From positions 1 through 17,854 of the forward strand of contig CAYJAY010000040.1 in NCBI GenBank assembly GCA_964368445.1: a DNA stretch of 17,854 nucleotides, read 5' to 3'. Source of the stretch: CAYJAY01 sp964368445. GTDB lineage: Bacteria > Bacillota > Clostridia > Oscillospirales > Ruminococcaceae. The translations under genes were made by a program, and so were the position numbers. This document shows, piece after piece, positions 6,625-14,223 of the stretch (position 1 is the first letter of the stretch; each line of letters opens with the position of its first letter). Below the pieces are notes generated by a model. That model did no database searches. It saw nothing but the letters and a program-made list of their open reading frames with translations, and was not told the DNA's origin.

Positions 6625-7575
6625 ATGAGAAGAAAGATTACTATTATTGGAGCTGGAAGTGTGGGGTCGACTATTGCGTATAATTTGTCAAACACAGATA
6701 TCGCATCAGAGATCGTTCTAATTGATGTCAACAAAGAAAAAGTGGAAGGTGAAGTTCTTGACATTGCACAGGGCACATGTTTTCGTGATCCGATATCGAT
6801 TATAGCCGGAGAATATCAAGATGCAGCGGGTTCTGATATCGTAATCGTCACTTCGGGAGTTGCTCGCAAACCGGGGCAAACCAGAATTGAACTTACAAAA
6901 ACAAATGTCGATATACTTAAAAAAATTACTCCAAACATCGTAAAATATGCTCCTGAGGCGAAATATATAATTGTAAGTAACCCGGTAGATATTTTGACCT
7001 ATGTCTTTACAAAAATATCGGGAATACCCGAAAAGCAGATTATCGGTTCAGGCACAATACTTGATACAGCAAGACTTCGCCATGGTCTATCGGAAAAATT
7101 GAATGTGGCACAAAAGAACATTCACGCATATGTCTACGGAGAACATGGCGATACCTCGTTCATACCTTGGTCGTGCGCAGATATCGGCAGCGCAAATATC
7201 GACGCCTACAGAGATATGATGGTGGAAGAGGGAAAAGATATCCCACCAATAGATAAAGAAGAGATCTTAACATATGTACAAAAATCCGGCGGAAAAATTA
7301 TCGCAAACAAGGGTGCGACATATTATGCAGTGTCCTCCGCGGTTGTCAAGTTATGTAACATGTTGGCGGGTTCACAAGGTTCTATTTCCACAGTTTCTAC
7401 CATGATGCATGGAGAATATGGCGTGAATGACGTGTGTTTGAGCATGTTGACATTGGTAGGACCTAACGGCATAGAGGGAAAAGTTCCCGTTAGATTAACA
7501 GGCGAAGAGATTGACAAACTTCGCAAGAGCGGCGAAGCTTTGAAAGCTGTTATTAAAGAAATAGATTTAGATTAA
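6625..7575 (+). CDS. mdh: Malate dehydrogenase, LDH-like (malate/lactate dehydrogenase family)
   Basis: NAD-dependent 2-hydroxyacid dehydrogenase of 316 residues, normal length. The Rossmann motif is GAGSVGS (9-15) with D34, which favours NAD. Catalytic residues are R87 (Arg109 in LDH numbering), D147, R150 (Arg171) and H174 in GEHGD. The specificity position before KPG is R81, where lactate dehydrogenases usually have Gln and malate dehydrogenases Arg; this and the downstream fumarase and fumarate reductase favour oxaloacetate reduction to malate. The later segment GATYYAV keeps the Thr usual in lactate dehydrogenases, so the pocket is mixed and lactate activity is not excluded. ATG at 6625 has AAAGGAG 6 nt upstream. 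It is the first gene of the operon, behind Rex-type operators that commonly control such NADH-consuming enzymes. Confidence 0.82.
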   Translation: MRRKITIIGAGSVGSTIAYNLSNTDIASEIVLIDVNKEKVEGEVLDIAQGTCFRDPISIIAGEYQDAAGSDIVIVTSGVARKPGQTRIELTKTNVDILKKITPNIVKYAPEAKYIIVSNPVDILTYVFTKISGIPEKQIIGSGTILDTARLRHGLSEKLNVAQKNIHAYVYGEHGDTSFIPWSCADIGSANIDAYRDMMVEEGKDIPPIDKEEILTYVQKSGGKIIANKGATYYAVSSAVVKLCNMLAGSQGSISTVSTMMHGEYGVNDVCLSMLTLVGPNGIEGKVPVRLTGEEIDKLRKSGEALKAVIKEIDLD

Positions 7576-7645
7576 TTTAAAATGCTAATGTACATTAAAA
7601 TATACGGCAATGACTGTCGACCGTTTTAAAAGATTGGAGGAAAAT

Positions 7646-8446
7646 ATGAAGTATAGTTACTACCCGGGATGCACACTGAAATCAAAAGCAAAACAACTTG
7701 ATTTATACGCTAGAGCTAGTGCAAAAGCACTCGGGTTTGAATTGGAAGAAATCGAGAATTGGCAATGTTGTGGTGGGGTATATCCGCTTGGAACAGATGA
7801 GATAGCGTCAAAACTGTCTTCGGTTCGCGCCCTTAATGATGCAAAAGAAAAAGGGCAAGAGCTAGTGACCCTATGTTCAGCATGTCATCATGTGATCAAG
7901 CGTGTAAATGATGATATGCAAAATGTCGAGGATATCCGCACACGCGCAAACAACTATATGCAATTAGATGAGGCATACGAGGGAGAGACGCAGGTTTTGC
8001 ATTTTCTTGAGGTTCTAAGAGACCGCATAGGTTTTGAAGCGTTAAAGGAGAAGGTCGTAAATCCTTTGAAAGGAAGAAAAATTGGAGCTTATTACGGATG
8101 TCTGTTGTTAAGGCCAAGCGAGATTCTTCAATTTGATGACCCTGAAAATCCTACAATTATTGAAGAATTTATTAAGGCGATTGGAGCAACGCCGGTAATC
8201 TACCCATATAGAAATGAATGTTGCGGCGGCTATATATCTTTGAAAGAAAAAGAGATGGCGGGGGAGATGTGTGACAAAATAGTGGGCTCTGCTACGGGAT
8301 TTGGCGCAGAGACTTTAATTACTGCTTGTCCACTTTGTTTATATAATTTGAATAAATCAAATGATCAAAAAGCTCTTACTATCTCTTATATAACAGAGCT
8401 TCTAGCAGAAGCGTTAGGAGTAAAAGAGGGGGCAGATATCTCATGA
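7646..8446 (+). CDS. hdrB: Heterodisulfide reductase subunit B (CCG-domain protein)
   Basis: HdrB-type subunit of 266 residues, expected to carry unusual noncubane [4Fe-4S] clusters that reduce disulfides or relay electrons. Two complete CCG domains are visible: C9, C41-C42, C77, C80 and C152, C192-C193, C228, C231, each fitting the CX(31-39)CCX(34-36)CXXC pattern. The start ATG at 7646 is chosen because TTGGAGGAAAAT precedes it and the family begins with a short strand leading to YYPGC; an in-frame ATG at 7610 adds 12 residues but lacks a ribosome binding site. It lies 70 bp after mdh with no clear terminator, and its stop overlaps the start of hdrC by 4 bp. Without methanogen coenzymes, the natural substrate in a clostridial host is unknown. 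Confidence 0.92.
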   Translation: MKYSYYPGCTLKSKAKQLDLYARASAKALGFELEEIENWQCCGGVYPLGTDEIASKLSSVRALNDAKEKGQELVTLCSACHHVIKRVNDDMQNVEDIRTRANNYMQLDEAYEGETQVLHFLEVLRDRIGFEALKEKVVNPLKGRKIGAYYGCLLLRPSEILQFDDPENPTIIEEFIKAIGATPVIYPYRNECCGGYISLKEKEMAGEMCDKIVGSATGFGAETLITACPLCLYNLNKSNDQKALTISYITELLAEALGVKEGADIS

Positions 8447-8832
8447 GTCACGTTAATAATGATGCGAAAAGAGTAAAAGAAATCAGTGGTGCTGACCCGC
8501 AAAAATGTATGAAATGTGGAAAATGCTCGGCAACTTGTCCGGTATTTAATCAAATGGATATTAAACCACATCAATTTGTGACTTATGTAGTCAACCAAGA
8601 TATTGAAACGTTGGGGAATTGCGAATCTCTGTGGAAATGCCTTTCTTGTTTTGCGTGTATAGAGAGATGTCCGCGAGACGTAAAGCCGGGAAAACTAGTA
8701 GACGCTGCGCGACAGATTGTAGTCAGACAAAATGGCGGCAATCATTTAATGCCAGAACAAATTCCCGAGTTATTAGATAAAGATGTGCCACAACAGCTTT
8801 TAATGAGTGCGTTTAGAAGATACAGGAGGTAG
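8443..8832 (+). CDS. hdrC: Heterodisulfide reductase subunit C
   Basis: Small 129-residue Fe-S subunit that connects HdrA to HdrB. It has two ferredoxin motifs, C22-C25-C28-C32 (CMKCGKCSATCP) and C66-C69-C72-C76 (CLSCFACIERCP), each with a Pro after the fourth Cys, predicting two [4Fe-4S] clusters. C60 is an additional cysteine. The ATGA overlap with hdrB (8443-8446) indicates coupled translation and equimolar synthesis. Length and motif placement are typical of stand-alone HdrC; there is no membrane segment, so this is the soluble HdrABC type rather than HdrDE. Confidence 0.93.
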   Translation: MSHVNNDAKRVKEISGADPQKCMKCGKCSATCPVFNQMDIKPHQFVTYVVNQDIETLGNCESLWKCLSCFACIERCPRDVKPGKLVDAARQIVVRQNGGNHLMPEQIPELLDKDVPQQLLMSAFRRYRR

Positions 8833-8838
8833 AAGATA

Positions 8839-10827
8839 GTGCAAAGAATCGGAGTATTTGTCTGTCATTGCGGCAGCAACATTGCTTCAACTGTAGATGT
8901 AGCGAAGGTTACAGAGATGGTAAAACTTGAGCAAAATGTTGTTCATGCAGAAGACTATCAATACATGTGTTCAGAAGCCGGCCAAGCAAAGATTTTAGAC
9001 ATTGCAAAAGAAATGAAACTAACAGGAATTGTAGTGTGTGCATGTTCACCGCGAATGCACGAAACTACTTTTAGAAAAGCGGCTGAAAAAGCCGGAATTA
9101 ACCCATATATGGTTGAGATAGCCAATATTCGTGAACATTGTTCGTGGATTCATAAAGATATACAAGAAGGAACGGAAAAAGCTATTATTTTAGCGAGAGC
9201 GGCTATTGCAAAAGTATGTTTAAACACGCCGCTTCAAGCGGGAGAAAGCTCTGTTACAAAACGTGCCTTAATCATCGGCGGAGGAATTGCGGGAATTCAA
9301 TCGGCGCTCGATATTGCGGAAGCGGGATATAAAGTAGATATTGTAGAAAAGACGCCAAGCATCGGCGGAAGAATGTCACAAGTAGATAAGACGTTCCCAA
9401 CACTTGACTGTTCGGCTTGTATCTTAACCCCAAAGATGGTAGACGCGGCAGCGCACGAGAACATTACAATCCATACATACAGCGAGATTGAAGCGGTTTC
9501 GGGTTTTGTTGGAGATTTTACTGTAGATATCAGAAAAAAAGCTAGATATGTAGATATGAAGAGCTGTACCGGTTGTGGACTGTGTCAAGAAAAATGTCCA
9601 TCAAAAAAGACGCCGAGCGAATTTAACAAAGGACTTAACAATCGTTCAGCGATCTACACACCGTTTGCTCAGGCGATTCCAAATGTGCCGGTAATCGACA
9701 CAAACGCTTGCATTAAGTTTAAAACCGGAAAATGTGGGCTTTGTCAAAAAGTATGTCAAGCGGGTTCGGTTGACTTTGAACAACAAGATGAAATCATAAC
9801 AGAAAAATATGGAGCAATCGTAGTTGCGACTGGATTTGATACAATCAACCTAGATAAATACGACGAATATGCTTACAATCAAAGTAAGGATGTTGTTACA
9901 TCGTTAGAACTAGAACGAATTATGAACGCAGCAGGGCCTACAAAAGGTCATCTAGAGCGTATGTCAGACGGAAAACATCCCCATGATATCGTGTTTATCC
10001 AATGCGTAGGATCACGTTGTTCTGACAAGAGGGGGAAAAGTTATTGCTCAAAGATTTGTTGTATGTACACAGCAAAGCACGCAATGCTTATCCGTGACAA
10101 ATATCCCGATGTTAATGTCCACGTATTTTATATAGATGTGAGAACACCGGGTAAGAACTTTGACGAGTTCTACAGGAGAGCGGTTGAGACTTATGACGTT
10201 AACTATATAAAAGGTCAAGTTGGAAAGGTTGTTCCACAGCCAAACGGAAAATTGTTGGTGCAAGGGGTAGACTTGCTACAGAATGAGCAGGTTGTAATCG
10301 ACGCGGATATGGTAGTGTTAGCTACAGCGATTGAACCGGAAAAATCAGTGCGAAATATCGCGACGATGGTTACAGCAAGTATCGACACAAACAACTTCTT
10401 AACAGAAGCACACGCAAAGCTTCGCCCTGTTGAATCGCCAACGGCAGGTATCTTTTTATCCGGCGTATGCCAAGGGCCAAAAGATATCCCGGAAACGGTG
10501 TCGCAAGCTAGCGCTGCTGCTGTTAAGGCGATTGGACTGCTTGCAAAAGACAAGTTAAAGACAAATCCTTGTACGGCAAAATCGGACGAGCTTCGTTGTA
10601 ACGGATGTTCGGTATGTACAAATGTTTGTCCTTATGGGGCGATTGCATATGAACAAAGAGAAATAAACGACCACGGTCATAAAGAAGTGAGAAGAATTGC
10701 GGTTGTAAACAATGCGCTGTGTCAAGGATGTGGAGCTTGTACGGTAGCTTGTCCTTCCGGTTGTATGGATCTACAAGGATTCTCAAATAGGCAGATATTA
10801 GCGGAGGTAGATGCAATATGTCGATAG
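8839..10827 (+). CDS. hdrA: Heterodisulfide reductase subunit A (bifurcating flavoprotein)
   Basis: Large FAD subunit of 662 residues, the site of flavin-based electron bifurcation in HdrABC complexes. N-terminal domain with VCHCGSN and CACSPRMHETTF; FAD-binding GGGIAG near 147-152; the family signature PSIGGRMSQ followed by TFPTLDCSACILTPKM; an inserted ferredoxin motif CTGCGLCQEKCP near 242 and CGLCQKVC near 302; two C-terminal [4Fe-4S] motifs (CNGCSVCTNVCP near 586, CQGCGACTVACP near 628). The start is GTG at 8839, with AGGAGG ending 9 nt before it; no ATG is better placed. It overlaps mvhD by 10 bp. Length matches the standard HdrA without extra fused domains. Confidence 0.95.
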   Translation: MQRIGVFVCHCGSNIASTVDVAKVTEMVKLEQNVVHAEDYQYMCSEAGQAKILDIAKEMKLTGIVVCACSPRMHETTFRKAAEKAGINPYMVEIANIREHCSWIHKDIQEGTEKAIILARAAIAKVCLNTPLQAGESSVTKRALIIGGGIAGIQSALDIAEAGYKVDIVEKTPSIGGRMSQVDKTFPTLDCSACILTPKMVDAAAHENITIHTYSEIEAVSGFVGDFTVDIRKKARYVDMKSCTGCGLCQEKCPSKKTPSEFNKGLNNRSAIYTPFAQAIPNVPVIDTNACIKFKTGKCGLCQKVCQAGSVDFEQQDEIITEKYGAIVVATGFDTINLDKYDEYAYNQSKDVVTSLELERIMNAAGPTKGHLERMSDGKHPHDIVFIQCVGSRCSDKRGKSYCSKICCMYTAKHAMLIRDKYPDVNVHVFYIDVRTPGKNFDEFYRRAVETYDVNYIKGQVGKVVPQPNGKLLVQGVDLLQNEQVVIDADMVVLATAIEPEKSVRNIATMVTASIDTNNFLTEAHAKLRPVESPTAGIFLSGVCQGPKDIPETVSQASAAAVKAIGLLAKDKLKTNPCTAKSDELRCNGCSVCTNVCPYGAIAYEQREINDHGHKEVRRIAVVNNALCQGCGACTVACPSGCMDLQGFSNRQILAEVDAICR

Positions 10828-11261
10828 AAGAAAAAACAAAATTTGAACCGAAAATTGTAGCGTTTTGCTGTAACTGGTGTAGCTACGCAGGCGCCGACCT
10901 TGCGGGGAGTAGCCGTTTGGGGTATCCCGCCGATGTAAAAATTATTCGCGTTCCTTGCTCTTGCCGCGTAAACCCAATGTTTATTCTTCGTGCTTTTGAA
11001 AAAGGTGCCGACGGAGTTATCATCTGTGGGTGTCACCCTGGGGACTGCCATTATTCGACAGGAAACTATTATGCGAGAAGAAGAATGACGCTGTTATATT
11101 CTATGCTGGATTTTCTCGGAATCGAAAAAGGTCGTAACCGTGTAGAGTGGGTATCGGCGGCAGAAGGCGTTAAGTTTTCTACTACAATGAACGATTTTGT
11201 AGAGACGATATATGAATTAGGGGAAAATGTTAGATTGGGGGACTTAAGATGCAAGAAATAA
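10818..11261 (+). CDS. mvhD: MvhD/FlxD-type [2Fe-2S] electron-transfer subunit
   Basis: Adaptor of 147 residues that passes electrons from a hydrogenase or NADH-oxidising module into HdrA. The MvhD family cysteines are present: FCCNWCSYAGAD near residues 15-26, VPCSCRVNP near 50, and CGCHPGDCHY near 76-85, expected to bind one [2Fe-2S] cluster. The start at 10818 lies inside the end of hdrA and has GGAGG 10 nt upstream; the stop overlaps the next gene by 13 bp. No NiFe hydrogenase (mvhA/G) follows; an Fe-S and FAD/NAD module does instead, so FlxD is the better functional name. Confidence 0.93.
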   Translation: MSIEEKTKFEPKIVAFCCNWCSYAGADLAGSSRLGYPADVKIIRVPCSCRVNPMFILRAFEKGADGVIICGCHPGDCHYSTGNYYARRRMTLLYSMLDFLGIEKGRNRVEWVSAAEGVKFSTTMNDFVETIYELGENVRLGDLRCKK

Positions 11262-12223
11262 TTACACGTGCAAAACAACTGTTGAACGACGGCACGGTAG
11301 CACGTGTCCTCGGTTGGAAAAAAGGAGATTTGGCGTATAATCCGGAACCTTCTTATTTTCAAAATGAAACAGATCTCTCAGAGTTTATATATGACGGGTT
11401 TTGTGGATCGAATTTGAGCAAATATATAATTGAAGCCTCAAAGCAACAAGGAAAAACTTTAGTGTTTTTAAAGCCTTGCGACACATATAGTTTTAATCAA
11501 TTGATTAAAGAACATCGCGTAGACCGAGAAAAAACATATATCATTGGCGTTGGATGTCAAGGGAAACTAGATGTCGAGAAGATGAGAGAGCAAGGCATCA
11601 AAGGAATCGAAAGTATCGAGGGAATTGGTGGATTAGATAGAAGCGAAACTGTTACGGTTAAGACGCTTTATGGAGAAAAGACTTGCGATTATCAATCGGT
11701 AATGTTAGAGCGCTGTTTAGTATGTAAAGGAAAAGAGCATAAAATCTTTGATGAGACGTTCGGAGAGTCGATTAAAACAGACAGCAAAGAGAGATTTGAT
11801 ACAGTAGCAAAGATCGAAGCGATGTCTCCTGAACAAAGATTTGCTTATTTTCAATCAGAGCTTAGCAAGTGTATACGCTGTAACGCTTGTAGAAATGTCT
11901 GTCCGGCGTGTAACTGTGTAAAATGTGTTTTTGATAGCAATAAATTCGATAGCGCACAAAAGGCAAATACAGATTCTTTTGAAGAAAAGATGTTCCACAT
12001 AATCCGCGCTTATCACGTGGCAGGCCGTTGTACAGATTGTGGAGAATGTGCGAGAGTATGTCCCGAAGGGATTCCGTTAGAGCTATTTAATCGTAAATTT
12101 ATCAAAGATATCAATCTGTTCTATGGAGAATTTCAAGCAGGAAACGACGCCGAAGAAAAAGGGCCACTTATAAACTTCGAGCTAGACGATGTAGAACCTA
12201 GCGTTGTCGGAGAAAGGGGATAA
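11249..12223 (+). CDS. Fe-S electron-transfer subunit, FrhB/FdhB-like (FlxC-like by position)
   Basis: Protein of 324 residues. The N-terminal part (about 1-170) resembles the FrhB/FdhB family: LKPCDTYSFNQL near 78, IIGVGCQGKLD near 99 and ERCLVCKGKEH near 152. Two ferredoxin-type cysteine groups follow: CIRCNACRNVCPACNCVKC near 208-226 and CTDCGECARVCPEG near 264. The first group carries extra cysteines and could hold more than a simple cubane. It probably relays electrons between the FAD/NAD subunit and MvhD. In the Desulfovibrio order flxABCD-hdrABC the gene next to flxD is flxC; here the order is mirrored, so FlxC is a positional guess. The gene overlaps mvhD by 13 bp and ends 3 nt before the next start. 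Confidence 0.82.
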   Translation: MQEIITRAKQLLNDGTVARVLGWKKGDLAYNPEPSYFQNETDLSEFIYDGFCGSNLSKYIIEASKQQGKTLVFLKPCDTYSFNQLIKEHRVDREKTYIIGVGCQGKLDVEKMREQGIKGIESIEGIGGLDRSETVTVKTLYGEKTCDYQSVMLERCLVCKGKEHKIFDETFGESIKTDSKERFDTVAKIEAMSPEQRFAYFQSELSKCIRCNACRNVCPACNCVKCVFDSNKFDSAQKANTDSFEEKMFHIIRAYHVAGRCTDCGECARVCPEGIPLELFNRKFIKDINLFYGEFQAGNDAEEKGPLINFELDDVEPSVVGERG

Positions 12224-12226
12224 GGT

Positions 12227-13258
12227 ATGAAAAAAATAGAAATAAGTAATTTGTCTGCTTTATTTTCTCTAATCAAACAAACAAAAGAATTATATCTGCC
12301 GGCGAAACTAAGCGGTCAGACAGATTATGCGGCGTGGGACAATCAACTTGAAGTTGATCTTCAAACATTAAATACGGTAAAATCCGCAAAAGATGCTTTT
12401 TTTCCACAAAGCGAGAATTTATATACCTGTAAGCAAGAGGGTAAGAACATTACTGTTATTCCGGAACAAATAAAAGATCAAGATTTTGTGATCTTTGGAA
12501 TGAGGGCATGTGATGTTAAAGGGATACAAGTGCTGGACAAAGTGTTTCTGGTAGATCCGATAGACACATATTATGCTTCGAGAAGAGAACATGCCACCAT
12601 CGTTTCGCTTGCTTGTAACCAGCCGGAAGAAACTTGTTTTTGTAATGTGTTTGGAATAGACGCGGCGACACCCGGCGCAGATGTGTCGACTTGGATAGTT
12701 GGGGACGAGTTGTTTTGGAAAGCAAACACTCAAAAAGGCGAAAAGTTGACCAAGATAGTGGATTGTTTATTAGAAGAAACTACCGAACAACAAGTAGAAT
12801 CTAAAAAGGCAGAAATCAAAACGATTATTGAGAAATTACCCTATAGCAAACTGTCATTAGAGGGGTGGAACCAAGAGGCACTGGAGGAAAAATTCAACGC
12901 GACAAATTGGGAAGAACTGTACAAAGCATGTCTTGCGTGCGGAACGTGCACTTTTGTTTGTCCGACATGCCAGTGTTACGACATTAAAGATTACAATACA
13001 GGAAAAGAAGTAAAAAGATATCGTTGTTGGGATTCTTGTATGTACTCTGATTTTACAATGATGGCTCACGGAAACAACAGAACATCTCAATTACAACGTT
13101 TCCGTCAAAGGTTCATGCACAAATTAGTGTATTATCCTGCTAATAACGAAGGGATGTATTCTTGTGTAGGTTGCGGACGTTGCGTAGCAAAATGTCCGTC
13201 ATCATTAAACATTGTTAAAGTCATTAAGTCTTTTGAAACACAAGGAGGAAACGAATAA
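12227..13258 (+). CDS. 4Fe-4S subunit, AsrA/hydrogenase-beta-like (FlxB-like by position)
   Basis: Protein of 343 residues with the AsrA/HyhB-like architecture found in sulfite reductase A and sulfhydrogenase beta subunits. A long N-terminal domain contains FGMRACDVKGIQVLDKVF near 89-106 and ACNQPEETCFCNVFG near 129-143; two C-terminal [4Fe-4S] motifs follow (CLACGTCTFVCPTCQC near 235-250 and CVGCGRCVAKCP near 314-325). This family usually transfers electrons from a partner flavoprotein, and indeed the next gene encodes one, overlapping by one base (TAATG). The ATG at 12227 follows the previous stop by 3 nt within a GGGGATAAGGT purine stretch. No membrane segment or signal peptide is present, so the subunit is cytoplasmic. 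Confidence 0.82.
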   Translation: MKKIEISNLSALFSLIKQTKELYLPAKLSGQTDYAAWDNQLEVDLQTLNTVKSAKDAFFPQSENLYTCKQEGKNITVIPEQIKDQDFVIFGMRACDVKGIQVLDKVFLVDPIDTYYASRREHATIVSLACNQPEETCFCNVFGIDAATPGADVSTWIVGDELFWKANTQKGEKLTKIVDCLLEETTEQQVESKKAEIKTIIEKLPYSKLSLEGWNQEALEEKFNATNWEELYKACLACGTCTFVCPTCQCYDIKDYNTGKEVKRYRCWDSCMYSDFTMMAHGNNRTSQLQRFRQRFMHKLVYYPANNEGMYSCVGCGRCVAKCPSSLNIVKVIKSFETQGGNE

Positions 13259-14115
13259 TGAGCCATGAATGTACATGTAACCCGGGATTTAGACACGATG
13301 TTTTAATTCCACTAGTGGGTGTTATTACAGACATTCGTCAAGAGACACCGGACGTAAAGACGTTTCGTATCAATGCTTTAGAAGGAGGCAAATTATTTGA
13401 ACATCTTCCGGGACAATGCGCAATGATCTGTTCGCCGGGTATAAGCGAGGGAATGTTTTCGATAACGTCGTCGCCTACAAACAAAGAATATCAAGAATAC
13501 AGCATAAAAAAATGCGGAGAGCTGACAGATTATCTTCACGGATTAGAAGTAGGCGATCAAGTGGCTGTTCGCGGACCATACGGAAACAACTTTCCCGTTG
13601 AGACAGATTTAAAAGGAAAGAACTTATTATTTATAGCCGGCGGCATCGGGCTTGCGCCACTTCGCTCAGTGATTAATTATGTAATTGACAATCGCGACAA
13701 CTACGGAACTGTAGATATTTTATACGGTGCTCGTTCTTCTGACGATTTGGTACAGTTAAAAGAAATAAAAGAAGTGTGGATGAAAACTGCCGGAGTAAAT
13801 GTTCACCTTACAATCGATAGAGAACAAGAGGGATGGGACGGCCACGTAGGATTTGTGCCGACCTATCTAAAAGAACTGGCATTTACAACGGATAAAGTAG
13901 CGCTTGTGTGCGGGCCGCCAATCATGATTAAATTTGTATTGGTAGCTTTAGAAGAACTAGGCTTTAACAAGTCGCAAGCATATACTACATTAGAACTTCG
14001 TATGAAATGTGGAGTTGGAAAATGTGGACGTTGTAACATCGGTTCGAAATATGTATGTAAAGATGGTCCTGTATTTCGTTGTGACGAAGTAGATGAGCTG
14101 CCGGATGAGTATTAG
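13258..14115 (+). CDS. flxA: FAD/NAD(P)-binding reductase subunit with [2Fe-2S] (FlxA-like)
   Basis: Probable NADH-oxidising entry point of the Flx-Hdr module, 285 residues. Ferredoxin-reductase fold: flavin region with LPGQCAMI and MFSITSSPT near 50-75, nucleotide-binding GGIGLAPLRS near 127-136 and CGPPIMI near 218, then a C-terminal [2Fe-2S] pattern CGVGKCGRCNIGSKYVC near 258-274. The same architecture occurs in AsrB, PyrK and sulfhydrogenase gamma subunits, so the label rests on the neighbouring hdrA and mvhD genes. NADH rather than NADPH is inferred from the family role in FlxABCD and from Rex control. It ends the electron-transfer block; a 70-bp gap with a strong ribosome binding site leads to the fumarate reductase genes. 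Confidence 0.85.
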   Translation: MSHECTCNPGFRHDVLIPLVGVITDIRQETPDVKTFRINALEGGKLFEHLPGQCAMICSPGISEGMFSITSSPTNKEYQEYSIKKCGELTDYLHGLEVGDQVAVRGPYGNNFPVETDLKGKNLLFIAGGIGLAPLRSVINYVIDNRDNYGTVDILYGARSSDDLVQLKEIKEVWMKTAGVNVHLTIDREQEGWDGHVGFVPTYLKELAFTTDKVALVCGPPIMIKFVLVALEELGFNKSQAYTTLELRMKCGVGKCGRCNIGSKYVCKDGPVFRCDEVDELPDEY

Positions 14116-14132
14116 GGAGATTTGCTTTAATT

Positions 14133-14187
14133 AAGGAGGACGCTACGAAAGTTGTCATCCGAAGTAAGAGCCGAACAGTTGCAATAA
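14133..14187 (+). promoter_or_regulatory. Strong ribosome binding site with an 11-codon mini-ORF before frdB
   Basis: AAGGAGGA (14133-14140) is the strongest Shine-Dalgarno in the gap, but no ATG follows at useful distance. A TTG at 14152 opens 11 codons ending in TAA at 14185-14187, directly against the ATG at 14188 and in its frame. This could be a short coupled leader, or the remnant of a longer N-terminus closed by a stop. Confidence 0.35.
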
Positions 14188-14223
14188 ATGAAACAACAAA
14201 AACAGAAAGGATTGGTACTTAAG

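Noticed and set aside
7580..7640. Possible terminator or promoter between mdh and hdrB (TAATGTACATTA palindrome, ACGG/CCGT pair before TTTT)
   Set aside because: The palindrome is AT-rich and the GC stem is only 4 bp with a 13-base loop, too weak to call a rho-independent terminator; read-through is more likely.
11249..13258. Reading the two Fe-S subunits and the FAD/NAD protein as an anaerobic sulfite reductase (AsrABC)
   Set aside because: The second and third resemble AsrA and AsrB, but no siroheme subunit (AsrC) is present and hdrA/mvhD are directly adjacent, which fits Flx better.
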